The notes beneath the pieces are model-generated. The model saw only the letters and a list, made by a program, of their open reading frames with translations. It was not told where the DNA came from and did no database searches. The translations under genes were made by a program, and so were the position numbers. From Lachnospiraceae bacterium UBA3641 (GTDB lineage: Bacteria > Bacillota > Clostridia > Lachnospirales > Lachnospiraceae), in the NCBI GenBank assembly GCA_002373875.1, contig DFKQ01000108.1:1-9124 (forward strand): DNA of 9,124 nucleotides, read 5' to 3'. Of the stretch, positions 1 to 6,408 are shown piece after piece (within the stretch, counting starts at the first letter, position 1; each line of letters opens with the position of its first letter).

Positions 1-183
1 GGTGTTTACTGTTGATCACTGCCTCTTACTGCTTTATAAGGGTTTAAGAGGGTTACCCGGGTCTTCGATGCATCACTGCATCTCGCCGTCGATCAATCTC
101 CCAGCCGGCCTGTCTTACCATCCTATAATTTCCTGCCGGTTGCCTGCATTCCAAAAAACCACACAATTATGCATTTAGAACAT
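1..183 (-). other. Structured leader or small RNA of unknown class, running out of the window
   Basis: This stretch has no convincing reading frame and lies directly downstream of a strong leftward promoter, so it should be transcribed leftward. Two dyads are visible. The arms at 67-72 and 77-82 pair perfectly (GATGCA/TGCATC) around a four-base loop that reads GTGA on the minus strand, a GNRA tetraloop. The arms at 102-109 and 135-142 (core CCGGC/GCCGG) pair over 8 positions with one mismatch on the minus strand. I compared it from memory with c-di-GMP, TPP, SAM, cobalamin, T-box, tmRNA and RNase P consensus motifs and none fits. It may be the 5' leader of the next gene to the left or an independent RNA. 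The class is unknown. Confidence 0.35.
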
Positions 184-189
184 AGTAAC

Positions 190-218
190 ATAATACCCCC
201 CCCCTGTTGCTTTGTCAA
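190..218 (-). promoter_or_regulatory. Sigma-A promoter with nine-G tract in the spacer
   Basis: On the minus strand a perfect -35 TTGACA (218-213) is followed after exactly 17 bases by a TATTAT -10 (195-190). Bases 204-196 of the spacer are nine consecutive G (nine C on the plus strand). Transcription should start near 182-184 and run left out of the window. The tract length sets the spacing: gain or loss of one G would give an 18- or 16-base spacer. Confidence 0.75.
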
Positions 219-303
219 TATTTCAAATTAGGAATTTTATCATTTTCGGGAATAAAAGTGATACCTCGGGTCTTCTACAAGTTTGACCCTGTCGGTCGTT
301 ATG

Positions 304-352
304 GAGTCAGGGGACGGGAGTCAGGGGACGTACCCACTGACTCATGGAGTCA
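304..352. repeat. REP-like GAGTCAGGGGACG repeats forming a hairpin
   Basis: The 13-base word GAGTCAGGGGACG occurs twice, at 304-316 and 318-330, with a 14-base period. It is followed by an inverted arm CTGACTC (337-343) and another partial copy GGAGTCA (346-352). The second copy pairs with the inverted arm: 7 bp, a mismatch, then 2 bp around a short ACGT-centred loop. There is no T-run after the hairpin on either strand, so it is not a classical terminator, although it sits just past the end of the leftward operon. Related words occur at 1278-1292 and 5673-5684. Confidence 0.6.
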
Positions 353-368
353 AAAGCATGGAGACAGG

Positions 369-1271
369 TTATGAGACAGAGTATGAGGCAGAAAATTGGA
401 GATTGGATTGAATAAATTCCGCAACGATCTTACGATACTTTTCGGGATCTGTCAGTACAGACTCCGCATGGCCTGCACCTTTTATATAATGAAGCTCGCC
501 ATAGCCCTTATTCTTATCATGCATCATCTGCGCATGTACTGGCGGTATATAGGCATCATCGGTTCCGTGTATAAAGAGGATGGGGATCTCATTATCGTCA
601 AGAGAATCAATGGGACGCATTTCCTTAAAGGAATACCCGTATATGATCTTGGAGCACAGGGACGCAGGATACACCATCCACCCGGGCAGATGCAGGCTCT
701 TAAGTCCTCCCTGCATAACGGGAATTATCTCCGCAAATCCGCAGTCCTCCACAACGAAGTCGATCTCCGGCTTATACTTAAGAACCGCTACCGAGGTGGC
801 CGCTCCGAGTGATTCTCCATGGATTCCGAACACCGTCATATCGGGATAACGTTCCCTGCAGTCCTTAATAAGCACCGCCAGGTCCTTCGCCTCGCGGATC
901 GAGAAGGTGCATATGGTCTTAACGTTCTCCCCGTGGGCGCGAAGATCGTATAGGATAACGTTAAAGCCAAGGTCGAGATACACCTTAGCGTACTTGAGCA
1001 TCCCGTAACGGTTGTCCGTATGGCCGTGGGTCATCAGCATGTATTTATACGTGGGTTCGGGATTTTTAAGAAGCTGAACCGGGATCACATAGCCGTCATA
1101 GCTTGTGATCTTATAATCGATCTTCTCAAGGTGATCGTAGAATGATATGTCGTAATGGTCCTTCTGCCATGCAAGCGTTTCCTCAAATGACCGGCGGCTT
1201 ACATGGGTGGCATAGCAGCACAGGCCTAAGCTCAGGCCTGCGAATAAAACTTGAATTATTATTATTATCAT
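369..1271 (-). CDS. Membrane-anchored alpha/beta hydrolase
   Basis: Serine hydrolase of the alpha/beta fold, resembling the YqkD/prolyl-oligopeptidase-like group of small bacterial esterases; the substrate cannot be read from sequence. Residues 1-20 are a hydrophobic helix (five Ile after Met1), probably a signal anchor holding the enzyme at the outer membrane face. The catalytic parts are visible: HGH oxyanion-side motif at 82-84, nucleophile elbow G-E-S-L-G with Ser154, acid Asp238 or Asp239 in GTDD, and His268 in GAGH. It is last in the leftward operon, 39 bases after the diguanylate cyclase and in the same frame as that gene's TAG stop. The only Shine-Dalgarno-like sequence (GAAAGGAG, 1296-1289) is 17 bases from the ATG, unusually far, with a REP-like element between. 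No other start codon is near. The last residues (about 293-300) are encoded by repeat-like DNA (ATGAGACAG variants), so the original C-terminus may have been altered. Fold confidence is high, specific function low. Confidence 0.85.
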   Translation of the reverse strand: MIIIIIQVLFAGLSLGLCCYATHVSRRSFEETLAWQKDHYDISFYDHLEKIDYKITSYDGYVIPVQLLKNPEPTYKYMLMTHGHTDNRYGMLKYAKVYLDLGFNVILYDLRAHGENVKTICTFSIREAKDLAVLIKDCRERYPDMTVFGIHGESLGAATSVAVLKYKPEIDFVVEDCGFAEIIPVMQGGLKSLHLPGWMVYPASLCSKIIYGYSFKEMRPIDSLDDNEIPILFIHGTDDAYIPPVHAQMMHDKNKGYGELHYIKGAGHAESVLTDPEKYRKIVAEFIQSNLQFSASYSVS

Positions 1272-1277
1272 GGGAAA

Positions 1278-1292
1278 TGGGGACGGTTCTCC
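1278..1292. repeat. REP-like GGGGACGGTTCTC element between two operon genes
   Basis: TGGGGACGGTTCTCC lies in the 39-base gap between the diguanylate cyclase stop and the hydrolase start. It extends the GGGGACGG word found at the REP-like cluster near 304-330. It occupies the space where a normal ribosome binding site would lie, and its minus strand contributes the AGGAG bases of the only Shine-Dalgarno candidate. Confidence 0.45.
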
Positions 1293-1310
1293 TTTCTCAC
1301 AGGCGGTATA

Positions 1311-3197
1311 CTAGGACAGGTCGATAGGTTCGTTGATCCCTCTTCTGTTGCTTACCCTTCTGTCTTTTCCGGACCTGCGGTCCTTACCCGACCTCGCTTC
1401 CTTCTTCTCGCGCTTAACCGTATACATCTTCCGGTCCGCTGCCTCGATATGGGAAAACAGCGTCTTTCCGGTATCCGGCCTGATCATCGTATATCCCATG
1501 GAGACGCCAAGGACATAGGGTGAGTATTTACCCTTCTCATTGAAGGCGCGGATCTTCTCCTGTATCCGCTTGATCTTCTCCTTGACCTCTTCTTCGGTGG
1601 TCGAAACACCGAAGACAACAAATTCATCACCGCCAAACCTTAAGGGCGTATCGTATCCGTCGATACATGAAGTCAGGATGCTTACGAAGTCCACGATGTA
1701 GGAATCCCCCATCTTGTGGCCCATGGTGTCATTTATGACCTTGAGCCTGTCAAGATCGGCGAAGATGATGTACATATCCTCCCCTGCCTCTTTAGCCTTC
1801 TCAAAGTCATCCTCCGCCTTATTGAAAAATCCAAGCCTGTTATATATTTTGGTCAGGGGATCGTAGTAGCTTAAATCCCTCAGCTTATGGATATATTCTT
1901 CCTGGTCGTCGTACTTGGCCGCCAACTCAAGCATGTTGGAAATATTGTTGATGAACATGTGGTAAAGCTCGGTCTCAGTTGCCGCGAAGTAATTCACGGT
2001 TATCACGTAGCCGAAATAAGAGCCGCCGTAATGAAGGGAGGAATACACATACATATTTCCCTCTCCCTCACCGGCAAAGATCTCATCACGCCTTAAGAGC
2101 CTTCTCTTCTTCTCTTCACTGCCAACCGTATAAAGATAAGGAACATCCAGCACCTTCTTATCCGCATCCTTGTCAAGAACAATGGCCATCTCGGGTATGT
2201 TGAACTTCTTCTGATACGAAGGGAGCATATCATACATTTCATCCGACGACCTGTAGGCCATGAAATCAGCCGAGCAGTCACTCACAAAGCTTGCGATCCT
2301 CGAATGTTCAAGGGATATCTTGATGCAGTCGCGCAGGTAATCCTTCCTCTTGTCGTGGTCTGTTTCCATGTCCTTACAGCAGGAAGTCCCTCTGGCAAGC
2401 CTGGGCTTTATCACCACTTCCTTCTTCTCCGACCACAGGCCTTCATAGGCAGCCTGCCCTATCTTATTCTCAAACCTTTCGATGGAGGTAATGGACGGAT
2501 CATTATAAGCTGCCTGGGGTATATGATCAAAGCCGGTTATGATGAAGTCCTCGGGAACCCTGTAACCGTCCTCCGTTGCCCTGTAGAAAACCCCCATGGC
2601 CGTCTGATCGTTAACACACACGAAAGCATCCGCATCCATCATGTTATTTGACTTGAAATATTCATAGGCCTTGTAACCGCTATCAACGTAGTAATTACCC
2701 TCATAAACCCTCTCATCGGCCAGGGTCAGTCCATGGGCTTCCATGACCTTACGACAGGCACGCAGGCGGTCAAGGGCATCGGTGGAATCAGCCGGTCCAC
2801 CGACGAAATTAACCGTCTTAACACCATGGTCGGACACGATATGCTCAACCAGCTCCTCCATGGCTCCCTCATTGCAACTGGTTACGTTTACGACATTCCT
2901 GTCGTAGGAATCAATAGAGACCACAGGCTTGTCGGAGGCCTTGATCTTATCTGAGAGAAGTCCCCTGATATAGGGATTATAAAAGGCGGAAGCATAGAGG
3001 ATAAAGCCGTCGAACCCACTTATGTCCATTCTCCTTATGTATTCGTACTCGCCCAGATCGAACTTCTCATCATTGGACACATAAAAGGAAAAGAGATGCA
3101 ATTCATCTCCGTGCTTTCTGCATTCTTCATAAACTCCGCGAATGATCTCACGCTGGGTATAGATATAAATCTGCCCCACAAACAGCGCAATCTTCAA
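1311..3197 (-). CDS. Diguanylate cyclase with N-terminal LacI-type ligand-binding domain
   Basis: Predicted c-di-GMP synthase of 628 residues. Residues 1-270 resemble the periplasmic-binding-protein-like sensor of LacI/GalR repressors (NFVGGP near 130, GFDHIPQAA near 222-230, PSITSIE at 234-240), but there is no helix-turn-helix before it and no signal peptide or membrane segment, so it probably senses a ligand in the cytoplasm. Residues about 280-435 form an unassigned linker, possibly GAF-like, ending in a helical stretch. The GGDEF domain follows (about 443-595): SYYDPLTKIYNR, FADLDRLK (metal aspartates near 481), GHKMGD and an intact GGDEF at 522-526. The inhibitory RxxD site is absent: the equivalent positions read DGYD. 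The basic tail repeats RSGKDRR. The start is TTG (3197-3195); upstream in frame there is only a GTA and then a TAA stop at 3218-3216, and no ATG. The reductase stop lies 8 bases away, and its GAGGGGG provides a weak, distant ribosome binding site, suggesting translational coupling and low expression. Confidence 0.88.
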   Translation of the reverse strand: MKIALFVGQIYIYTQREIIRGVYEECRKHGDELHLFSFYVSNDEKFDLGEYEYIRRMDISGFDGFILYASAFYNPYIRGLLSDKIKASDKPVVSIDSYDRNVVNVTSCNEGAMEELVEHIVSDHGVKTVNFVGGPADSTDALDRLRACRKVMEAHGLTLADERVYEGNYYVDSGYKAYEYFKSNNMMDADAFVCVNDQTAMGVFYRATEDGYRVPEDFIITGFDHIPQAAYNDPSITSIERFENKIGQAAYEGLWSEKKEVVIKPRLARGTSCCKDMETDHDKRKDYLRDCIKISLEHSRIASFVSDCSADFMAYRSSDEMYDMLPSYQKKFNIPEMAIVLDKDADKKVLDVPYLYTVGSEEKKRRLLRRDEIFAGEGEGNMYVYSSLHYGGSYFGYVITVNYFAATETELYHMFINNISNMLELAAKYDDQEEYIHKLRDLSYYDPLTKIYNRLGFFNKAEDDFEKAKEAGEDMYIIFADLDRLKVINDTMGHKMGDSYIVDFVSILTSCIDGYDTPLRFGGDEFVVFGVSTTEEEVKEKIKRIQEKIRAFNEKGKYSPYVLGVSMGYTMIRPDTGKTLFSHIEAADRKMYTVKREKKEARSGKDRRSGKDRRVSNRRGINEPIDLS

Positions 3198-3205
3198 CTG
3201 ACCTG

Positions 3206-4378
3206 TTACCCCCTCTTAAGAACATTCTTATATATGTGCACCGCAGCCCTGAAAACAGGTTTCTCGAACCTTTTCCTGACCGCTTTCAGTTCCTCCCTGA
3301 TCTTAATATGCTGAGGGCAGTGCTGCTCACACCTGCCGCACTCCCTGCACATGGAAGCGGATGAATCCTGCTTCTTAAGGGCCGTACACATCACATATTC
3401 CTTGATCCCCACAAAATAATTGTCCGTATAGGATGTATTAAGGCAATGGAAGCATCCCGGTATATCCACACCGAAGGGACAGGGCATGCAATAGGCACAT
3501 CCCGTACACGGAACCTTGACCTTGCGGTTTATGACCTTCCTGGCTCTCTCCACGGTCTCCTTATCCTCATCCGTAAAGGAGCCCACCGTCACATCCGACG
3601 CTATTCTTATATTCTCACTGACCTGATCCATGGAATTCATTCCGGACAGGATAACGGATACTCCTGGCTGATCCCACAGCCAGCGAAGGCCCCATTCCGC
3701 AGGCGAATAACCCCTGCTTGAGGATGCAAATATTTTATAAGCCTCCCCCGGAAGATCGTTTACCAGCCGGCCACCCTTAAGAGGCTCCATGATTATCACC
3801 GGGATCCCCTTGGCGTAAGCTTCCTCAACGCCCCTTCTTCCCGCCTGGGAGGTTTCATCCACATAATTGTACTGAACCTGGCAGAAGTCCCAGTCGTATG
3901 CATTAAGCAGCTCCAGAAACAGGCTCGTATTACCGTGGAAGGAGAAGCCTATCTTCCTTATCCTGCCCTTCTCCTTAAGGCCTTCAAGCCACTTAACCGC
4001 TCCTCTGCCAACAAGGTCATTCCAGGTCTTAAGGTCGGGGAGCATGTGCATGATGTAATAATCCACATGATCGGTCCTAAGGCGCTTAAGCTGTTCATCG
4101 AAATGCTTCTGCATCTCCTCTGTGTTCTTCATCATATAGTGAGGAAGCTTGGTTGCGATATTTATCTTATCCCTGAAGCCGCACTTCTCCATGACCGCAC
4201 CGAAGGCCTCCTCGATCCCCGTGTATATGTAAGCCATGTCGAAGTAGTTGACTCCATTGTCTATGGCATACAACAACTCACGTTCGATCTCCTCGTAATC
4301 GAAGGACACTCCCTTCTTGGGAAACCTCATACAGCCGAAGCCGAGTATTGATAAATTGTCATCTGTTCTGTATTTCAT
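3206..4378 (-). CDS. Aldo/keto reductase with C-terminal 4Fe-4S ferredoxin domain
   Basis: Oxidoreductase of 390 residues; the substrate is unknown. The N-terminal TIM barrel (1 to about 285) shows the aldo/keto reductase tetrad: Asp47, Tyr52, Lys77 and His111 (motifs YFDMAYIY, ATKL, IMHML). The C-terminal part holds two cysteine clusters: C291-x2-C294-x2-C297-x2-C300-P, and C344-x2-C347-x2-C350-x3-C354-P. These suit one or two 4Fe-4S clusters and match the ferredoxin-fused aldo/keto reductases common in anaerobic clostridia, where electrons may pass between NAD(P)H and an iron-sulfur partner. It lies third in the leftward operon, 35 bases after thiamine pyrophosphokinase and 8 before the diguanylate cyclase. 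The ATG is preceded by a modest AGGG about 12 bases away. The family assignment is secure; the reaction is not. Confidence 0.92.
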   Translation of the reverse strand: MKYRTDDNLSILGFGCMRFPKKGVSFDYEEIERELLYAIDNGVNYFDMAYIYTGIEEAFGAVMEKCGFRDKINIATKLPHYMMKNTEEMQKHFDEQLKRLRTDHVDYYIMHMLPDLKTWNDLVGRGAVKWLEGLKEKGRIRKIGFSFHGNTSLFLELLNAYDWDFCQVQYNYVDETSQAGRRGVEEAYAKGIPVIIMEPLKGGRLVNDLPGEAYKIFASSSRGYSPAEWGLRWLWDQPGVSVILSGMNSMDQVSENIRIASDVTVGSFTDEDKETVERARKVINRKVKVPCTGCAYCMPCPFGVDIPGCFHCLNTSYTDNYFVGIKEYVMCTALKKQDSSASMCRECGRCEQHCPQHIKIREELKAVRKRFEKPVFRAAVHIYKNVLKRG

Positions 4379-4413
4379 ATATTCATTTTACCCTAAAACA
4401 GACCATCTGTCAT

Positions 4414-5100
4414 CTATCTTACATTTCCTTTTGCACAAGAAGCGTTATCGTTCATTTCCCAACCGCATTCAATTACCATGATCACACCATCTTCGACGGA
4501 TATTTCGACATGATCCTCCTTGAATTCATTGCTCTGCCCAAGGGGGAAGGAATTCCCAAGCTCTACCCCTTCAAGCTCATATTTCGCACCCTTTATGGTT
4601 ACGCCCCTGCTTACATCAGACAAGGAAAAGACGGACAGCATACCGCCTTTCTTCCCGGACAGGTTCACCGACCCATCGGAAAATACAATAACCTCCGCCT
4701 TCTCATCATACATCCTCACAGTCGCACCCTTAAGGGCCCCGAAATGAGCCGTCTGGATGTTGGCGAAGGCATGATCCGGCCTGTTGCCGAAGGCACACGC
4801 CATCCTTATATCCCTGTAGCCAAGTGAAAGGGCCCGCCTCATGGCCAACATGGTGTCGGTATCATCCTTCTCCTTAGGATAACGCTCGCTCTCTAACTCT
4901 CCGTTTTCGATCCTCTTAAGGTTTCTACGGGACAGAGAATCGTAATCCCCTATCACCACATCGGGCCTTATTCCGTATTTGTCGGCATGATCAAGCCCCC
5001 TGTCGCAGGCAACCACAAGATCCGCCCTAAGAAGCTCCGGCGGGAGCTTGACAAACTTCCCGCCGGATATTATCAGACACACTTTTTCCATATTTTCCAT
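4414..5100 (-). CDS. thiN: Thiamine pyrophosphokinase
   Basis: Transfers pyrophosphate from ATP to thiamine to make thiamine diphosphate in the cytosol, the last step of thiamine salvage. The 228-residue length is typical. Family motifs appear in order: ACDRGLDHA (31-39), GDYDS (51-55), YPKEKDDTDTMLA (74-86, metal- and substrate-binding acidic residues), FGNRPDHAFANI (104-115), and the C-terminal thiamine-binding region with GNSFPLGQSNEF (182-193). A second Met at residue 4 is an alternative start. The first ATG is 5 bases after the Uma2-family stop, with a weak GAATAAGAG upstream, so translation is probably coupled. No TPP riboswitch is visible upstream of the gene or of the operon. The final dozen residues are poorly conserved-looking and may be a non-essential tail. 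Confidence 0.95.
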   Translation of the reverse strand: MENMEKVCLIISGGKFVKLPPELLRADLVVACDRGLDHADKYGIRPDVVIGDYDSLSRRNLKRIENGELESERYPKEKDDTDTMLAMRRALSLGYRDIRMACAFGNRPDHAFANIQTAHFGALKGATVRMYDEKAEVIVFSDGSVNLSGKKGGMLSVFSLSDVSRGVTIKGAKYELEGVELGNSFPLGQSNEFKEDHVEISVEDGVIMVIECGWEMNDNASCAKGNVR

Positions 5101-5105
5101 AACTC

Positions 5106-5651
5106 TTATTCAATTCCGGAAAAATCGATCGAAAGATCATCATATATCCCTGCGGGAACCTTATCCTTAAAGGTGTAAACCGCGGGGAATCCTGAAGTAT
5201 TATTCTGTGTATACACCGTGATCATCTCACTTGCGGGATCAACTATCCAGTACTCACGCACCCCCGAATTAAGATATTTCTTCAGTTTTACAATGTAATC
5301 GTGTGCGGGATCGGAGGGCGAAACAACCTCAATGACCCAGTCGGGAGCTCCCATACATCCCCTGTCATTTATCTTTGACGGATCGCATATCACGCTGATA
5401 TCCGGTTCGACGACCGTATCCTCGTCCTTATTAAGCACTACGGAAAAAGGTCCCGTAAACACCCGGCAATTGCCTTTCTTCGACTTAATATATGTATTAA
5501 TGATAGTAACTAATTCAACAACCAGGCTCTGATGTCTGGTATTGGGTGAAGCCATATCATAGAAAAAACCATCGATAAGCTCTATATGGCTTCCCTCGGG
5601 TGTGGCAAAATAATCGTCGATCGTTTTATATTCATATAATCTTGCTTCCAT
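5106..5651 (-). CDS. Uma2-family (DUF820) PD-(D/E)XK nuclease-like protein
   Basis: A 181-residue member of the Uma2 family, which has the fold of PD-(D/E)XK restriction endonucleases. The biological role of the family is poorly known and a true restriction role is not shown. Active-site candidates are Glu24 (HIELIDG), Asp84 (VEPDISVI), Glu108 (DWVIEVVSPSD) and Lys122 or Lys124 before the family signature GVREYWIVDP (130-139), so the catalytic set looks intact. No methyltransferase is nearby, which argues against a classical restriction-modification pair. It is the first gene of the leftward five-gene operon, with a good GGAGG six bases before the ATG and a clear promoter about 80 bases further up. 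A REP-like GAGTCAGGGGAC sits in its leader. Confidence 0.9.
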   Translation of the reverse strand: MEARLYEYKTIDDYFATPEGSHIELIDGFFYDMASPNTRHQSLVVELVTIINTYIKSKKGNCRVFTGPFSVVLNKDEDTVVEPDISVICDPSKINDRGCMGAPDWVIEVVSPSDPAHDYIVKLKKYLNSGVREYWIVDPASEMITVYTQNNTSGFPAVYTFKDKVPAGIYDDLSIDFSGIE

Positions 5652-5672
5652 GGTATTCCTCCGTTTCTTATT

Positions 5673-5684
5673 GAGTCAGGGGAC
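5673..5684. repeat. Third REP-like GAGTCAGGGGAC copy
   Basis: The 12-base word GAGTCAGGGGAC is identical to the two copies at 304-315 and 318-329, more than 5 kb away. It lies in the untranslated leader of the Uma2-family gene, just upstream of its ribosome binding site. No strong inverted arm is adjacent, so this copy appears degenerate. Confidence 0.5.
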
Positions 5685-5707
5685 TTATCTGCTGACCGTG
5701 TTCTGAA

Positions 5708-5727
5708 TAGCTGCATCTGTACAGCTA
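5708..5727 (-). other. Small hairpin at the 5' end of the operon mRNA
   Basis: TAGCTG (5708-5713) and CAGCTA (5722-5727) pair perfectly over 6 bp around an 8-base loop. The position coincides with the expected start of transcription from the promoter at 5733-5761, so the mRNA would begin with this hairpin. It could protect the 5' end. No T-run follows. Confidence 0.4.
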
Positions 5728-5732
5728 CTTTT

Positions 5733-5761
5733 ATTGTATATTAGTTCAGGCAGTATTTCAA
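5733..5761 (-). promoter_or_regulatory. Promoter of the five-gene leftward operon
   Basis: On the minus strand TTGAAA (5761-5756) and TACAAT (5738-5733) are separated by exactly 17 bases, with transcription expected from about 5726. It is the only clear promoter found upstream of the five closely spaced leftward genes, so they are probably co-transcribed from here. Confidence 0.65.
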
Positions 5762-5775
5762 CGATTTCAATACTG
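5751..5775. promoter_or_regulatory. Inverted repeat overlapping the -35 box, possible operator
   Basis: CAGTATT (5751-5757) and AATACTG (5769-5775) form a perfect 7-bp dyad with an 11-base spacer. The left arm overlaps the -35 box of the leftward operon promoter. The word ATTTCAA is also directly repeated inside (5755-5761 and 5764-5770). Size and position suit a dimeric repressor site. The regulator is unknown. Confidence 0.35.
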
Positions 5776-5825
5776 ATTGATTTGATGCTGATACTATAAG
5801 TTTCACAAAATGTTCACAGTTTTTG

Positions 5826-5852
5826 TTAGCACTCATTCTTGACGAGTGCTAA
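5826..5852. promoter_or_regulatory. CIRCE element (HrcA operator)
   Basis: TTAGCACTC (5826-5834), a 9-base spacer, then GAGTGCTAA (5844-5852) is a perfect match to the CIRCE operator bound by the heat-shock repressor HrcA. The last spacer bases and the right arm contribute the -35 box of the hsp20 promoter, so bound HrcA should block polymerase directly. Confidence 0.97.
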
Positions 5853-5867
5853 CAAGTGTGGTATAAC
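5839..5867 (+). promoter_or_regulatory. hsp20 promoter
   Basis: TTGACG (5839-5844) and TATAAC (5862-5867) are separated by 17 bases, and TGG directly before the -10 gives an extended -10. The -35 lies inside CIRCE. Transcription should start near 5874, leaving a leader of about 65 bases that ends in AAAGGAGG (5925-5932), 8 bases before the ATG. Confidence 0.8.
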
Positions 5868-5940
5868 ATAATCGTACCGGGAAGCAAGGTACATAAAACC
5901 AACAAATAATGAACATATAATGATAAAGGAGGAATGACTT

Positions 5941-6384
5941 ATGTTGATGCCCAGTATTTTTGCAGAGAATTTATTTGATGATCTTTTTGATAACTTCCAC
6001 TATCCCGCAAGGCCCCAGCGCCCTGCCAAGGGTTCCGAACTCGGAGTTATGAAGACCGATATCAAGGAGAACGAGACCGGTTATGATTTGGCCGTCGAGC
6101 TTCCGGGACTTAAGAAGGAAGATATGAAGATCGAGCTTAAGGATGGCTACATGACCATCAGCGCTGAGAGCAAGCGCGAGGACAGCGAGAAGGACGATAA
6201 GGGTAACTTCATCCGCTGCGAGCGTTACTACGGCAAGTCTTCAAGGAGCTTCTATGTAGGTGAAGCCGTAACTCAGGAAGACATCAAGGCTAAGTATGAG
6301 GACGGTATCCTTAAGATATCAGTTCCCAAGAAGGAACTTAAGCCCGAGATTCCGGAAGCAAAGTACATAACTATAGAGGGATAA
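5941..6384 (+). CDS. hsp20: Small heat-shock protein, Hsp20/alpha-crystallin family
   Basis: ATP-independent holdase chaperone of 147 residues that binds unfolding proteins in the cytoplasm, usually as a large oligomer. The N-terminal arm (1 to about 35) has the phenylalanine-rich SIFAENLFDDLFDNF. The alpha-crystallin domain covers about 37-132, with YDLAVELPGLKKEDMKIELKDGYMTISAE near 48-76, ERYYGKSSRSFYV near 94-106 and DGILKISVPK near 121-130. The C-terminal I-x-I motif (ITI, KYITIEG) that docks subunits together is present. Cys93 takes a position usually occupied by Arg in the RRERYYG-like motif. The gene is alone on the plus strand, with a strong ribosome binding site, a CIRCE-controlled promoter and its own terminator, so it should be induced on heat shock through HrcA. 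Confidence 0.97.
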   Translation: MLMPSIFAENLFDDLFDNFHYPARPQRPAKGSELGVMKTDIKENETGYDLAVELPGLKKEDMKIELKDGYMTISAESKREDSEKDDKGNFIRCERYYGKSSRSFYVGEAVTQEDIKAKYEDGILKISVPKKELKPEIPEAKYITIEG

Positions 6385-6408
6385 TGCCAAAGATCCTATC
6401 CAAAGAGA

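Noticed and set aside
1..183. Known riboswitch (c-di-GMP, TPP, cobalamin, SAM, T-box) or tmRNA/RNase P
   Set aside because: None of the conserved core words of these classes could be found on either strand, despite the tempting presence of c-di-GMP and thiamine genes nearby.
318..343. Terminator for the five-gene leftward operon
   Set aside because: The hairpin is good but no T-run follows on the minus strand, and its sequence belongs to the REP-like family. It might still slow polymerase or stabilise the mRNA end.
396..812. A 138-residue plus-strand open frame opposite the hydrolase
   Set aside because: The opposite strand encodes a full alpha/beta hydrolase with its catalytic triad. This frame shows no motif and is a shadow.
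4348..4827. A 159-residue plus-strand open frame across the aldo/keto reductase start and thiamine pyrophosphokinase
   Set aside because: It is opposite conserved thiamine pyrophosphokinase motifs and has no Shine-Dalgarno site or family resemblance.
5106..5651. Restriction-modification system
   Set aside because: The Uma2-family protein has a nuclease-like fold but there is no methyltransferase or specificity gene in the window.
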